Assembly: GCA_032622095.1 (NCBI GenBank)
Contig: CP136061.1
Coordinates: 92,109,845 to 92,173,844, forward strand
Reading direction: 5' to 3'
Source of the DNA: Siphonodentalium dalli
Lineage: Eukaryota > Mollusca > Scaphopoda > Gadilida > Siphonodentaliidae
Length of the DNA stretch: 64,000 nucleotides
In this document: positions 47,325-58,497 of the stretch, one piece after another
How positions within the stretch are numbered: position 1 is the first letter of the stretch
Layout: each line of letters opens with the position of its first letter
Notes under the pieces: generated by a model
The model's database searches: none
What the model was told of the DNA's origin: nothing
Seen by the model: the letters and a program-made list of their open reading frames with translations, nothing else
Made by a program: the position numbers and the translations under genes

Positions 47325-48420
47325 AAGATGGCGTCCATCATGGCGGCCATTTTTGTGTATATGCACCAGGGTCTCGTTGATTGCCATTATAGTAAAAATA
47401 TGATAGCACATGCGGTCTTGTTTTCCGCTCGATTCGTTATGCTAATATACAACCCATACAAATTAGCCAAAAATCCGACTCCAGAATCCAATATGGCGGC
47501 CAAGATGGCCGCCGAAATGTGAAAATATGCTATTTTCTGACATGTTACCACCTTTCGTTTGTCTATGTGTGAAAATGTTGGCATCTTTGCGTCATGTTAT
47601 GCATTTATCGTATAGAGGAGTCATTGGCGAACCCATGGGGACCGTAACATACAATCATTGTGGGATATTTCTGTCCGATATCATGTTTTCCCAAATGCCG
47701 GTATAATAGGTCAAAGCCGAATCTACGTTAATAACGCGATGTAATGTTTCAAATCAATGAATGTTATTGCTATTATAACAACACCCATGTATATATATGT
47801 GCAGGAGATACTCGAGCTAGGATTCCTCTTATACCTTAGTTAAGGAATATTTACCCAAATCCAAGATGGCGGCCAAAATGGCCACCAGAAATAGAAAAAT
47901 CGCCGAAAATCGCTGATTTTAACATCAGTGAGCATTATTGTCATGACAACTCCACACCTGCTTACTATTGTAAGTTGGGAACATTTAGGCAAAGAACTTT
48001 CCTTGTACCATATCCAAATAAAAGTTCCCCAAATCAAAAATGGCGCCCACAATGGCGGACAGATTTTGAAAAATCACCGAAATTCCCTCATATTCACATC
48101 ATTGGGCATTATTGTTGAGACAACTCAATCCACGCTTACAGTTGAGTTGGAAATACTGAGGTGAAGTAATTACCTTACAACTCATGCAATAAATGGTTTT
48201 CCAAATCGAAGATGGCGGCCAAAATGGTGACCGAAATTTGAAAACAAGTCTACATTCCTTTACTTTCTTACGATCGGCGTTATTGTTTCGCGATTTCTAT
48301 CCACCATTACATGTTGATATGGAATAGTGACATGAAGTATTCATTAGGGTTTGGCAATTGATACTCACAACCAAGATCGCTGCTAAATTGGCGGCTAGAA
48401 ATTGAAAAGAAATCGATATT
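47325..48420 (+). repeat. About 175-bp tandem repeat with YY1-like AAGATGGCGGC boxes
   Basis: Diverged units each start with AAGATGGCGGCC followed by AAAATGG, then a GAAAATNGCCGAAA-like segment. Boxes lie at about 47325 and 47490-47510, exactly at 47863-47873 and 48209-48219, and degraded at about 48037 and 48374. Spacing is about 163-185 bp. The same box occurs in the foldback arms. AAGATGGCGGC is the known consensus of the zinc-finger factor YY1; binding here is inference. Confidence 0.7.
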
Positions 48421-48461
48421 TTCACGTATTAATTTCAACTTTTTGTCATAATATCGGTATG

Positions 48462-48660
48462 TATCAGGGTTGGGGTAATCATAATCAGTAATCGTAATCA
48501 AAGTAATCGATTAAAAAATTTGGAGTAATCGTCTGTAATCAGTAATCATGACTTTTCTTGATTACAAGTAATCGTAATTGTAATCGATTACTTTCAAATG
48601 TACCTGTAATCATGATTACATTTTGATTACCTTTTGATTACTTTTACTTAATATCCATAT
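48462..48660. repeat. GTAATC/GATTAC-rich segment, possible hAT end
   Basis: Begins ATCAGGGTTGGGGTAATC and then carries more than ten GTAATC or GATTAC hexamers in both orientations. CAGGGTTGG is a common hAT-type terminus. No matching second end is seen. Confidence 0.45.
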
Positions 48661-48974
48661 GGATGGCTATTGGATACTCATAGTCTCATACTGTGGTACT
48701 GTGGAGTGTGCAAATATACAAACAACATATTAGAAAGTTAGTACAATTTTGCCATGTGTTATGTTAGTGGTACAGTTTGTATGTACATTCTGGCATTGGA
48801 CACAGATAACAACACACAATTGTTGAATACAGCATGAATGGCAACAAACTTGTGATACAGACAATGCAATGTTATAATATGAATATATAGGCTAGCCGAC
48901 TTCAATTAGGATTAAATTTAATTGGGACTGCTGCAGACAAAGGCTGTAGAGTCACACTGGTACAATAATGCCCG

Positions 48975-49460
48975 TCCCTTTAAAACCGTCTATCAAGACA
49001 GTCACTATAAAAAAAAAAATCGGTGACTCGAAAATTAAGTGGGCCTTTAAAGATTCTACCATTAGCTGTTTGACATAATACTATGAAATCACAAACAGTA
49101 GACATTGTTGTCTGGGATTGAGGGGTGCATAACTATTGTCGCTGTCCTGATCTGATTAATTTGTATTCGCCCAAGGAATAGACTGAGATATTTTCCATAA
49201 CCCTTAATATTGTATTCTCTGATATTAGATCTAATTCATGTCATGTCACGTTATGTATAGCTCTTTGAAATCTACCATCGAGAATTTCGAGTGTCTGGAT
49301 ATTACATGTGAATATATTCTGCTACTGGAGTAAACGTAACATTATATTAGTTACATATTGGTTGGAAATTAAACTATTGCGACATAAAAGATTCTAACTG
49401 TAGCCATTTTACTTAATACTGTGAAATTGCTAACAGTTGAAAATCTTTGTCTGAGTTATT
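48975..49460 (-). repeat. Relic of lectin-gene 3' flank
   Basis: 48983-49264 matches 4430-4712 over nearly its whole length, including the last codons of the lectin exon (complement of 49257-49264), but the stop is altered. 49265-49460 matches 35450-35640. It is a composite of two gene-tail copies and carries the unoccupied TTTAA corresponding to the 3063-4429 element. Confidence 0.6.
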
Positions 49461-49469
49461 TGTTTATTA

Positions 49470-50688
49470 TTTATAATAGTACATGTATAATGTATAAAGA
49501 ATACATTACATATAAGGTATCGGAGGACAAGTTCTATAAATCTTAGACGGACCTCCCCTCCCTACAGATAATGCATAAACCATGATTATAACGATTTATT
49601 TTTTATTTATATCATGTTTTGGTAGGACGGATTTTATAGATTATATAGAGTACGTGGATATAACGAATATTGGTTGGCGTGTTAGTGTGGATACACACAT
49701 GCATGTAATCTCTGTAAAACTCTCGTGTATTTGTCGTTTTACATAGATGATACAGACCATGTAATATGTGTCCATTGACAACCCAATCATTGCGGCTATG
49801 TTTGACCACAGTGAGCCAAGCTCTGATCGTGCAGAGAGCCATTGACTGAACGAAGTCGTCAGGCCGCTTAAAATAATTGTTCGAGCGATACCCAAATGTT
49901 GGACTTTCTGTTTAAATCATTGTCAGCCTTCTCTTGATCTTTATACCAGTGATGGCCCCAGGACTTCCCCAACGCAGGGGCTATGATCCTGATTTCCCTG
50001 ACGGAAGGGCTATATATGTTCCCAAAAGCTACCAGGCGGGGTGGTTAACTCTGAGCTATTTAAGTAAAACATATTATAGTGTACCTTCTTGCCCAGATTA
50101 TTCCGACCGATACATTCAACTAAGTCCCTTAGCGATTTGAAGCTTTCGAAACCCCACGCCAAGCAAGCATCATGATCGAAAATGGTCTATATCAAGCCTG
50201 TATACACCAGATGTGTCGCTTCTGGTGTTCGTACATTAATAAAATGCCAGATATCACACAGACATCCGTAAGAGAAGACATGTTTTGGACTGGCCTTAAA
50301 TGTCCTGATAGCAGAGAGTTTGACTTCGCTTATCACTACTCACTTGTCTGGCATGTTAACCGCTAGCGCGCAGGTGATTAATTAGGTCAATTATTGGTGT
50401 GGCCATGTAAAATACATATATTTTACATACAGAGATTACATGCATGTGTGTATCCACCCTTAACGTATAGAGTAGTCTATTGTAAATTGGTGGTGGTGGG
50501 GATAATGAGTATATATACACACATATAACTTGTATGACAACTGGCAGCATATATATGTATATGGTGGGGAAATGGTTAATTGGTGTGTTTGGGCAATGGT
50601 AAATAGGAACGGGTCGATTCGGTAAGTGATATGAAAGGGTATTTGGGCAGCATGCGAGTTCATGGAGGAGTTCCTATTGTGTGTGTTT
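49470..50688. other. No recognised gene
   Basis: Two short plus-strand frames (49934-50140 and 50172-50366) have a somewhat protein-like composition but lie in different frames, are short, and match nothing I know. Treated as unsupported. Confidence 0.35.
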
Positions 50689-50769
50689 ACGGGAGCTCAT
50701 TCATTGCACGTCACAATTATTTATGAATTTTAAATCTGTATATGTTGGCGGTTAAAGTTTGATCTCATT

Positions 50770-51034
50770 TTAACCCTTTACCCAACAGAAGGGACATACA
50801 GTTATGGCCTGTGCCAATGCATTCTCTTATATATGCGAGTCGACCTATGGTCGACTCGCATATATAAGAGAATGCATTGGCACAGGGTATACATGTAACT
50901 ATCACAATGTGGTCAAGGAGCCGGTTCCAATGATATCCATATTTGTATGGTTCTATTGAGACAGACCGAAGATTTTTTAGTCTGTTGAAGCTTTATTTGG
51001 CCGGTTTTGGCCGTTTTGTAGGTTAAAGGGTTAA
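50770..51034. mobile_element. TTAA MITE family A, copy with one perfect palindrome
   Basis: TTAA at 50770-50773 and 51031-51034. The termini are CCCTTTACCCAACA and the complement of CCCTTTAACCTACA. The paralogous locus has one TTAA (9027-9030) between the same flanks, so insertion with TTAA duplication is shown directly. The interior has a perfect 38-bp palindrome arm (50808-50845 and 50849-50886) with a 3-nt spacer, then the GGTCAAGGAGCCGGTTCC segment also found in the 27-kb copy. Confidence 0.9.
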
Positions 51035-51088
51035 AAGAGCTTCATATGATACGACTCCAAATGATCTCATAACACGTGACAGTTCTGT

Positions 51089-51965
51089 CAGTGACGTGGC
51101 TAGATGGTTCAATTTGGGGGGGGGGGGTGTCCACTTTGGGGAATTCCAATTCCACCCTCTCCCTTGAATCCGACCAAACACAAGTTTTGCATAATTCCAT
51201 TTGCACCCCCTTGCATCCCAGTGTTCAGGCCTAATAGACTATATATTCAAATTCATAAACCATGATTCTATATACCGATAAGAGAACATCCGATATTTAT
51301 TTTAACCTGAAAATTGCATAAATCCTAACATCTGGTGGAGTCCACAATTTTAACCAAATGGAGTAAAATACTGTTTTCTTAAATTTTTATTGACCACGGG
51401 GAGGGACGATGACACACTGGGTCGACCATGGTTCGGCCCAGTGTTGGCAAATTTTGAAATCTGAACAAGAAAATCGCAAAATACTAGCATCTAGAATAGC
51501 CTCAAGCCTCCCTAGGGTTGGAAATTTCAAACATGACACCCCCACTTAGTTTGGAAATTTTCCAATTGATGACAGTTCCAATGACAATGTTGGCCAAATG
51601 AAGGACAATATCTTTTTCTTAAATTAACACGGGAGGGAAAATGCCACAAGATTTCCAAGTGTTAGAAATTTTCAACCTGACACCATAAGGTTGGAAAATT
51701 GGCAAATTTTCAACTGATGGCCATTTCAGTCCAATATTTTGACCAATAGTAGGAAAATATGCAAATATTGGTCCAAAAACAATAACACCCCCCCCCCAAT
51801 AAATAGTTTGAATATCAAACTACAAGAACAATTTCAACTTATTGTTGGTGTGAAATTTCCAACTAATGTTGTGTCAGGTATGAAATTTCCAACTGTTGAA
51901 AACTTTTGTTGAAAACCAAAGTTGGGTGTGTAACACCCCCAAAGCCCCCTGTCGCCACGTATCTG
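51089..51965 (-). mobile_element. hAT-like element, copy 3
   Basis: CAGTGACGTGGCTAGATGG at the left, complement of CAGATACGTGGCGACAGG at the right. The flanks AGTTCTGT (51081-51088) and AGTTATGT (51966-51973) agree at 7 of 8 bases, the size of a hAT target duplication. It is 877 bp and non-coding, with the same TTGGAAATTTTCCAA-type dyads as copies 1 and 2. Uninterrupted where copy 2 has the 1.03-kb block. Confidence 0.7.
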
Positions 51966-52106
51966 AGTTATGTGCGTTGTTGTATCTCGGGTTGAGGTCC
52001 TGTTCTGATTAATTTATGTTGATTGACCCCAATGACTAGAACGATATACTTTCATAAAAATTGAATTTTATTCTTTGTCATATATATCAAAGTCATGTCG
52101 TATTCT

Positions 52107-52318
52107 CTATTGCTCGCAGATGTATGAACCATTTCTCGTGCACGTTCGGTCGTTTAGGAAAAAGTCCTTTTCTGAGCCGAATCCCATGCAATTCTTATTG
52201 CTACCTCCATTCGGTGTCAATGGTGCCCAACCAGTCCAGGGGAGACTACTCCCGTCCCAGATGACCCAGATCCCTTCAACATCTTTATCACTGCCGTCTA
52301 CCCAGGCTGAACTCTGAC
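52107..52318 (-). CDS. C-type lectin terminal exon, open duplicate
   Basis: The same length (212 nt), phase and borders as exon 3 of the PAN-CTLD gene: acceptor TTTAAG before 52318 and TAG at 52107-52109. It reads WVDGSDKDVEGIWVIWDG, then WTGWA, TPNGGSNKNCMGFG, FFLNDRTC and YICEQ, so all CTLD cysteines in this half are kept. It differs from exon 3 at the EPT position (here TPN) and at other loop sites, while the core is conserved. No upstream CTLD first half or PAN exon is seen within the 11.7 kb before the window end, so it could be a terminal exon of a gene whose other exons lie beyond 64000, or an orphaned exon. Confidence 0.7.
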
Positions 52319-52659
52319 CTTAAATGAAAAATAAAGGGTAAGTACGAAAGTGGCAAACTCTCTGACTTCAACCATTTCATGACGACAGCTGCACTGGTGC
52401 AACATTAAAGACCCTGTGCCAGTGCATTCCCTTATATATGCGAGTTAACCTATATACAAGAACGAATTTGCCTAACACTTTTTTTATAATTTTGTTTTAC
52501 AGTCTTTAACAATTTTTATCTTTTTTTTTTATATTCTTTAACAATTTGTTCATTTTTTATAATTTTTTCTTTCATTCTATATCAATTTTTATCATTTTTT
52601 ACAGCGTGTGTTTTGTTTCGCATAATGTACGGTCCAATTCGCCCCCCCCCCCCAAGCGT

Positions 52660-53490
52660 GTGTCTTATTAACGCCACCGGTGTATACTGTTCTACAAATT
52701 TTAGAAATATGTGGTCCCATGGGAATTTTGGGATTCGTTAAAGTTGTACTGCTACCCCGAGCCCGGTAAAATCTGTAGTTCGTGAAAGTTCTACAGAATA
52801 TGCCGATATTGTAGGAAGGCTAATCGGGCCGTGTAAAATTGAGCTATAGCGGTGGGATTTGTCGAAGAACAACACATTTCGGGTTTTCATGGGGTGTGTA
52901 TTCGCTGGACGTCTTACAGTTGCAGTGTGTAACTATTATGACCGCGTTAATTGCGTTCGATGTTTAGGTATGAACAATGGCTGGACCATGCACACTAGAA
53001 GATTTTATGGCAGGAACACAATTTGTTTTATCCGCATTTAGAAGCTTTCTGGTTTGGTGAATGAAAAACCAGCAGTAATAAGCCTTAGCTTTTTGTAATA
53101 ATTTGAAGGACTGGTTGTTTTAACGGAATTCTGAGGCGGTGTATTAATGTATCCAATATATTTTACATTATAATTTATATTTATGTCCGTTATTTCTTCA
53201 AAATTTAATTTTAACTATTAAACGGACATGTCCAGAAACATGGGAATTAAGTATGGAGGGCGGGTACGGCGGATGCGAGTGCAAGTGTCTTTGAGAAACT
53301 TCACGTTTACGTAAGTACATGTACGTGCATGTCAAAATAGAAGGATAATACGAAGAGATATTGAAAATACATCTTTTTGAGAAGCGTCAGTTAGAGTTAT
53401 TGTTAGCTCTGTTAGCTTTATATGGTCTGCTCGTATGGACGTACCGGGTGCCTTCGATATTGATACAATGCTGCCTATTATCTGTATCTA
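52660..53490 (+). repeat. Dispersed repeat family F, copy
   Basis: Starts near ACGCCACCGGTGTATACT (52673), a sequence that also marks the inverted end at about 61970-61990, so this may be a true element terminus. It follows 5545-6010 closely and then jumps to the second half (GGCGGATGCGAGTGCAAGTG, CGTCAGTTAGAGTTATTG). Confidence 0.7.
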
Positions 53491-55030
53491 TATTTGCGAA
53501 TGTCTGTCTGTCTGTCTGTCTGTGTTCTATATGAATTCACATGGGACCATCTAGATGATACCAAAGGGGTCTACTAGGGGTAATTTTTACGAGAAAGATA
53601 ATGGCCGGGATTAGAATTTTCTAAAGTGACGCCGTTGTTGTCAGGGGCAGTAAAGGGGGAGGGGCAGAATTTGTTTTTGTCGCCGATTGCGACGAAACTT
53701 ACATATAATAATTCCCATGATATGAAGAATATAACGGTGTGGTTTAAATATGTCAAAAGTGGCGTCGTTCGAGTCAGGGATGCACGGAAGGGGAGAGGGG
53801 CACCAAAATTGATAAAACTAATTTTAGCGCCGATTTCCACCAAATTTATATATATTCTTTTTCGTGATACAAGGAATCTAATTGTGCGATTTAACAACGC
53901 CAAATTTTTGCCGTTTGTATGAGAGATTGGGGGGGGGGGCACTAAATTTGATAATAATTGGTTTAGTCGCCGATTGCCACCACACTTAAACAAAATCATC
54001 CCCATGTATGAGGAGTCTACTGGTGTGGCTTAAATCTGTCAAATGTGGCCTCATTCGAGTCAGGGATGCATTGAAAGGGAGAGGGGCACCAAAATTGATG
54101 CACAATTTTTTTAGCGCCAATTTTCACCAAATTGATACACGTTCTTATCTATGCTACGAGGAATCTAATTGTGTGATTTAAAGACGCCACAGTGGTGCTG
54201 TTTGGGTGAGAGATGGGGAGGGGATGGGAGGGGTGGTGGGCACCAAATTTGATAAACAAAAAATTGTTTAGTCGCCGATTATCACCAAGCTTATAAATAA
54301 TCATCTCCATCAGGAGTGTAATTGTGTGGTTTAAGGATGTCACAAGTGGGGCCATTCGAGTTAGTGGTGTATAGAGGTGAGAGGGACACAAACAAATGAT
54401 ATCGATATGTTTAGCGCCGATTTCCACCAGATTTATACATATTCTTCTCCGTGATACGAGGAATCTTATCGTGTGGTTTAGATACACCAAATTGGTGCCC
54501 TATGGGTGAGAGATATGGGGACCTTAAATTTGATACGAATTTGTATACTCGCCAATTTTCACCAATTTCATATATATGCATCTCTAATCTGCAATGAGTC
54601 TTAGTGTCCGCACCTTGAGTCCGAAATAGGGACGGAAGGGTCACAAAAACTGATACAATAAATTTTTAGTACCAATTACCATCAAATTCAGACACGTTCT
54701 TCTCAAATGATACAAGAAATCAAATCGTGCTGTCTGTATTTCTGTCTGTCTGTGTGCGTTCTATATATAACTTCACGGTGGTACAATCGAGATGGCAACA
54801 ATGCGTTCTAAGAGGGGTAACTTTTTACAAGGAAGATAATGGTGCGGGTTTAAATTTTCTAAAGTGACGCTGTTGGTATCAGGGGAAGAAAAGGGGGAGG
54901 TCGGCAAAATTAAAAAAAATATGGTGAAATAGTTTTGTCGTCGATTTCCACCAAACGCATACATAATCACCCCCACAATATGGCGTTGTTCGACTCAGCG
55001 TTCCAGGGGAGGGCATCACCAATTGTTTAA
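53490..55030 (+). repeat. About 170-bp tandem repeat, long array
   Basis: About nine units with recurring boxes: GTCGCCGATT or AGCGCCGATT, CACCAAATT or CACCA, ATACNAGGAATC, TGGCGTCGTTCGAGTCAGGG-like, and GGGGAGAGGGGCACCAAA. Two (TCTG)n starts with a following GGGACCATC- or GGTACAATC-like box (53505 and 54735) divide it into two sub-arrays. Same family as 22870-23500. Frames inside are artefacts. Confidence 0.75.
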
Positions 55031-55039
55031 TAAACTATT

Positions 55040-55469
55040 TATATGGGGATGGCAATCAGGGCATTCTCACAATGAGCTAGCAAAACGAGATACATAGAAG
55101 AAGCATTAAACGTATATTTATCATTATATTTAAGAGATACATATATTCGTGCAAACTAAGAGACCTCGAACCGTCAGAGGATTGCATATAAATTATAACA
55201 CAATTGAGTATGTTCCATTCAATGCATTTTGTTTCCACAACAACGTTACAATTTGTCAAGAGATATGGAAGGACTGCTAAAAAAAATAGTGGTCACAGTG
55301 TGCAGTCAAATATAGTTTCTTCTGATATAAAAGAAAACGCAGTCAGTAGCACATGACTTTTTTTCAGGATCCTACACTACTGACATCTGACAAGGGTTTT
55401 AGAACAGACTCATCGACTGACATAAACAACTCAAAATATCGCTCTGTGTCTGGCACGTGTAGCTGATAT
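55040..55469. other. No gene seen
   Basis: AT-rich sequence between the tandem array and the foldback element. No coding or repeat signal recognised. Confidence 0.4.
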
Positions 55470-55663
55470 AGTCGGGGAGCCAATAAGGTCCATGTGCACC
55501 CCCCCCCAGATGATTACAAATAACCTTATTTTTATTGTTCCCTATGGTATCCAGATAAAGAATCCGGATTTCACCGAAAAATAAAGGTGGCCCTAATAGG
55601 TGCTAGAGCCATTTGAATACAAATATGGCCGCCATTTCCTCTAATTCCGACCAGCTGTATTTA

Positions 55664-56390
55664 ATCGTTGTAATAGATCGGTTTTTAGCTAAAGACACAG
55701 ACAAAATGTATGCCAGTTTGTTGGTATGATGTCCTTCTTCAAAATGACGGCAAATAATTTCGAAAAAAATTCAAAATGGCAGCCGAAAAATGACGTCATA
55801 TGCACGAAAATAGGAAATTTAATTAATATTTCACCATATCTTCCATTTTTATTCACATTAATCATTTGTAAATGGCAATGTTTTTGAGACAGTCATCAAG
55901 CGTGATATTATAGCGTCATTTAAAGACATATGCCATTGACGATGGTTCAGTAATAGATACAGAAAGAGGATTTGAAAAAGAGGGGTGAAATTTTCGATTT
56001 TTTTTGCAAGACGATTTTGCTGTATTTAATCGTTGTAATAGATCGGTTGTTAGCAAAATACACAGACAAAATGTATGCCATTTTGTTGGTATGATGTCCT
56101 TCTTCAAAATGACGGCAAATAATTTCGAAAACAATTCAAAATGGCCGCCGAAAAATGACGTCATATGCACGAAAATAGGGAATTTAATTAATATTTCACC
56201 ATATCTTCCATTTTTCTTCACATTAATCATTAGTAAATGGCAATGTTTTTGCGACAATCATCAAGCGTGATATTATAGAATCATTTTAAGACATTTGCCA
56301 TTGACGATGGTTCAGTAATAGATACAGAAAGAGGATTTGAAAAAGAGGGGTGAAATTTTCGATTTTTTTTGCAAGACGATTTTGATAGTC
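55664..56390. repeat. Direct duplication of about 360 bp inside the left foldback arm
   Basis: TGTATTTAATCGTTGTAATA starts both copies (55664 and 56024), which run to GCAAGACGATTTTG. The right arm (about 60220-60570) has a single copy, so the duplication arose after the inverted structure formed. Confidence 0.85.
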
Positions 56391-57189
56391 ATTTTAACGA
56401 CAAACCACACAGGATGTTAATAGAATGTCAACAACTATGTGCTTTATTTTATTGGACGGATGTTTTACTTCAATGGGAATGAAATTGGTGTAGAAAATTT
56501 CCAAAATGGCCGCCGAAAATATGAAAAATGGTAAATATTGCCCCAGGGTGACCTGCAATGGCTTACAAGTTGTGGTTGATATATAAAATTGGCTAATCTG
56601 TATTACATACATTGAATACTAACATGTCTGATGCACCATGGGTCATTGTTTCTATTGTCACCACTGACATCACCAGAAATATTGGATATTTCTCTCACAA
56701 ACTTGACATAAATATCGGCAAAAATTAACTTTTCAGGGTTGGACAATTGTTTTAAGTAAAATGCAACTATCATTGGTATCAAAGGTATTTATTGTTTTGG
56801 TCTATCTTAAATGTGTCACACTACGGTGTTTATAGACCAAATTGCTCAAGATGGCTTCCAAAATGGCAACCAAATTTGTGAAAAGTAAATTTTTATATGT
56901 ATCCCGAACATTATTATCTGCGTTATTCGACAAGGTAGCAAACTGTGACTCACTTGGTTATTATACGTGTTAGTTAATTAACCGACAACAGCGTTCTATT
57001 CTGTTTATCCCAGTTCCGTATGGGGCATGACAAATTCATTTTTAAGTTGCAGTATAGAATTTTGCGGAGAAACTCTTTTGTGATTCTGGCCATATTATTG
57101 AAAGGAAATGGGCAAAACTTTGAGACGGAACTGTGATGAACCATAATATGTGCCTATTCTGGTCCATTATGAGATAAAGTGATCAACTG

Positions 57190-58365
57190 GATAAAATATG
57201 GAGGCCAATATGGCAGCCAGGGAGTTACTGTATGATCATAGGTGATGTGAATAGGTATACAGGGAGTTACTGTATGGTCATGCATGATGTGAATAGGTAT
57301 ACACTGAGTGACTATATGGTTATGAGTAGGTATACAATGAGTGACTATATGGTTATGAGTGGGGTGTCCATGGTGAGATGCATAGGAATATAAGGAGTGG
57401 CTGTATGGGCATATATGAGGTGAATCGGTATACATGTAGTGACTGTACGGTATATTGTGTGTGGCCGATGTGATCGTATGTGCATTGCTGTGGTGTATAG
57501 ATATAACGAGAGTAGCTATATGGTCATCCGTGTGTTATTTATGTATATATGGAGTGACTGTAAGGTCGTGGTGGTCGTGATGTATATGTGTACCGTGTGT
57601 GACTGTATTGTGACATGTGGTGTATATGTATATGTGTGCTGTCTGTATGATCATGGATGGAGTGCGTAGATAAATAGGGAGTGATTTTATGGTTATGGGT
57701 AATGTGTATAGGTGCACATGGTATGCCTGTAGTCAAGATTGAAGTTATATGCATAACTGGAATAAGCTGTATGGTCATTGGCGAGCGTGTGGCTATACAG
57801 GGAGTGCCCTTTTGGTAACGGGTGGGTCGTATATTTATATATGTTGGGGATGTATTATCATCGGTGGTGTATATGGTGTAGATGAATGATCATGGATGGC
57901 GTGTATTCAGTGAGTTGATGAATTGTCATGTGTGAGGTGTATATGCAAGTATGAGACTTATGAGTGGTCGTGTGTGCGGGTATTGGTATATTTGGAAGGG
58001 TCACCATTGGTGGGTGAGGTGTATATGTATATCTGGATTTACCCTATGGTCATGGGTATGGCGAATAGATATACATGTAGTGGCTGTATTGTCCATGGTG
58101 AGGTGAATAGGTATATAATGAGTGACTGTATGATCGTGGATGTGTTGAATATGTATACATAGAGTGACTATATGGTCAGGTGTAGGAGTATACCTGGTGT
58201 TCATGCATGGTGATTCATGGCTGTATCGTCATTTGTGGCATGTACCGGTATAGCCAAATAAGGCTATATGGTCAGGTGTACGTGTATAGAGTGGGTGACT
58301 ATATTGTCATTTGTGTGATGTCTATGTACATATGAGGTCATGGGATGCGTTGTACATGTGTAATT
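57190..58365 (+). repeat. Inner tandem array of the foldback element, plus orientation
   Basis: A unit of about 42 bp, roughly AGGTATACANNGAGTGACTG plus TATGGTCATGNNTGATGTGAAT, diverged, about 25-28 copies. It turns into the outer arm at about 57185. Confidence 0.85.
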
Positions 58366-58366
58366 T

Positions 58367-58496
58367 GGGTGGCTATCGCTTTCCACAATAACTCAAGGAT
58401 ATGTTAATCAATAGAGAGGTCGTGTCAAAGAGTTCTCCACCTTGATAGTGTTTGTGTACATGGGGGAACTTTAAACGTGAAAAGCGATAGCCACCC
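58367..58496. repeat. 130-bp core at the foldback axis with 16-bp inverted ends
   Basis: GGGTGGCTATCGCTTT at 58367-58382 and its complement ending at 58496 bracket unrelated sequence. It sits where the array orientation flips, so it is the true axis of symmetry. It could be a small insertion or the remnant of the element's original single-copy centre. Confidence 0.8.
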
Positions 58497-58497
58497 A

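Larger units (their letters stand above)
50690..52610. other. Segmental duplication, copy B (carries a second lectin exon)
   Basis: Collinear with 8945-11850. It shares the flank, the hAT-like element with its target duplication, AATAAA (52067-52072), the CTLD exon and about 290 bp of intron. It lacks the 1.03-kb block of copy A and has an extra TTAA MITE. Confidence 0.85.

Noticed and set aside
49934-50366. Two neighbouring plus-strand frames with protein-like composition
   Set aside because: They are in different phases, without splice sites that would join them convincingly, and match no family I recognise.
53574-54976. Several minus-strand frames with repeated NLVEIGAK or NHTIRFLV peptides
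   Set aside because: They reflect the about 170-bp satellite rather than a repeat protein; units are interrupted by stops and homopolymer length changes.
56004-56270. Frame found in both foldback arms (also 60314-60616, minus) that could be a conserved protein
   Set aside because: The two arms are near-identical DNA, so conservation says nothing about coding. The duplicate at 55664 has stops and no known domain is seen.
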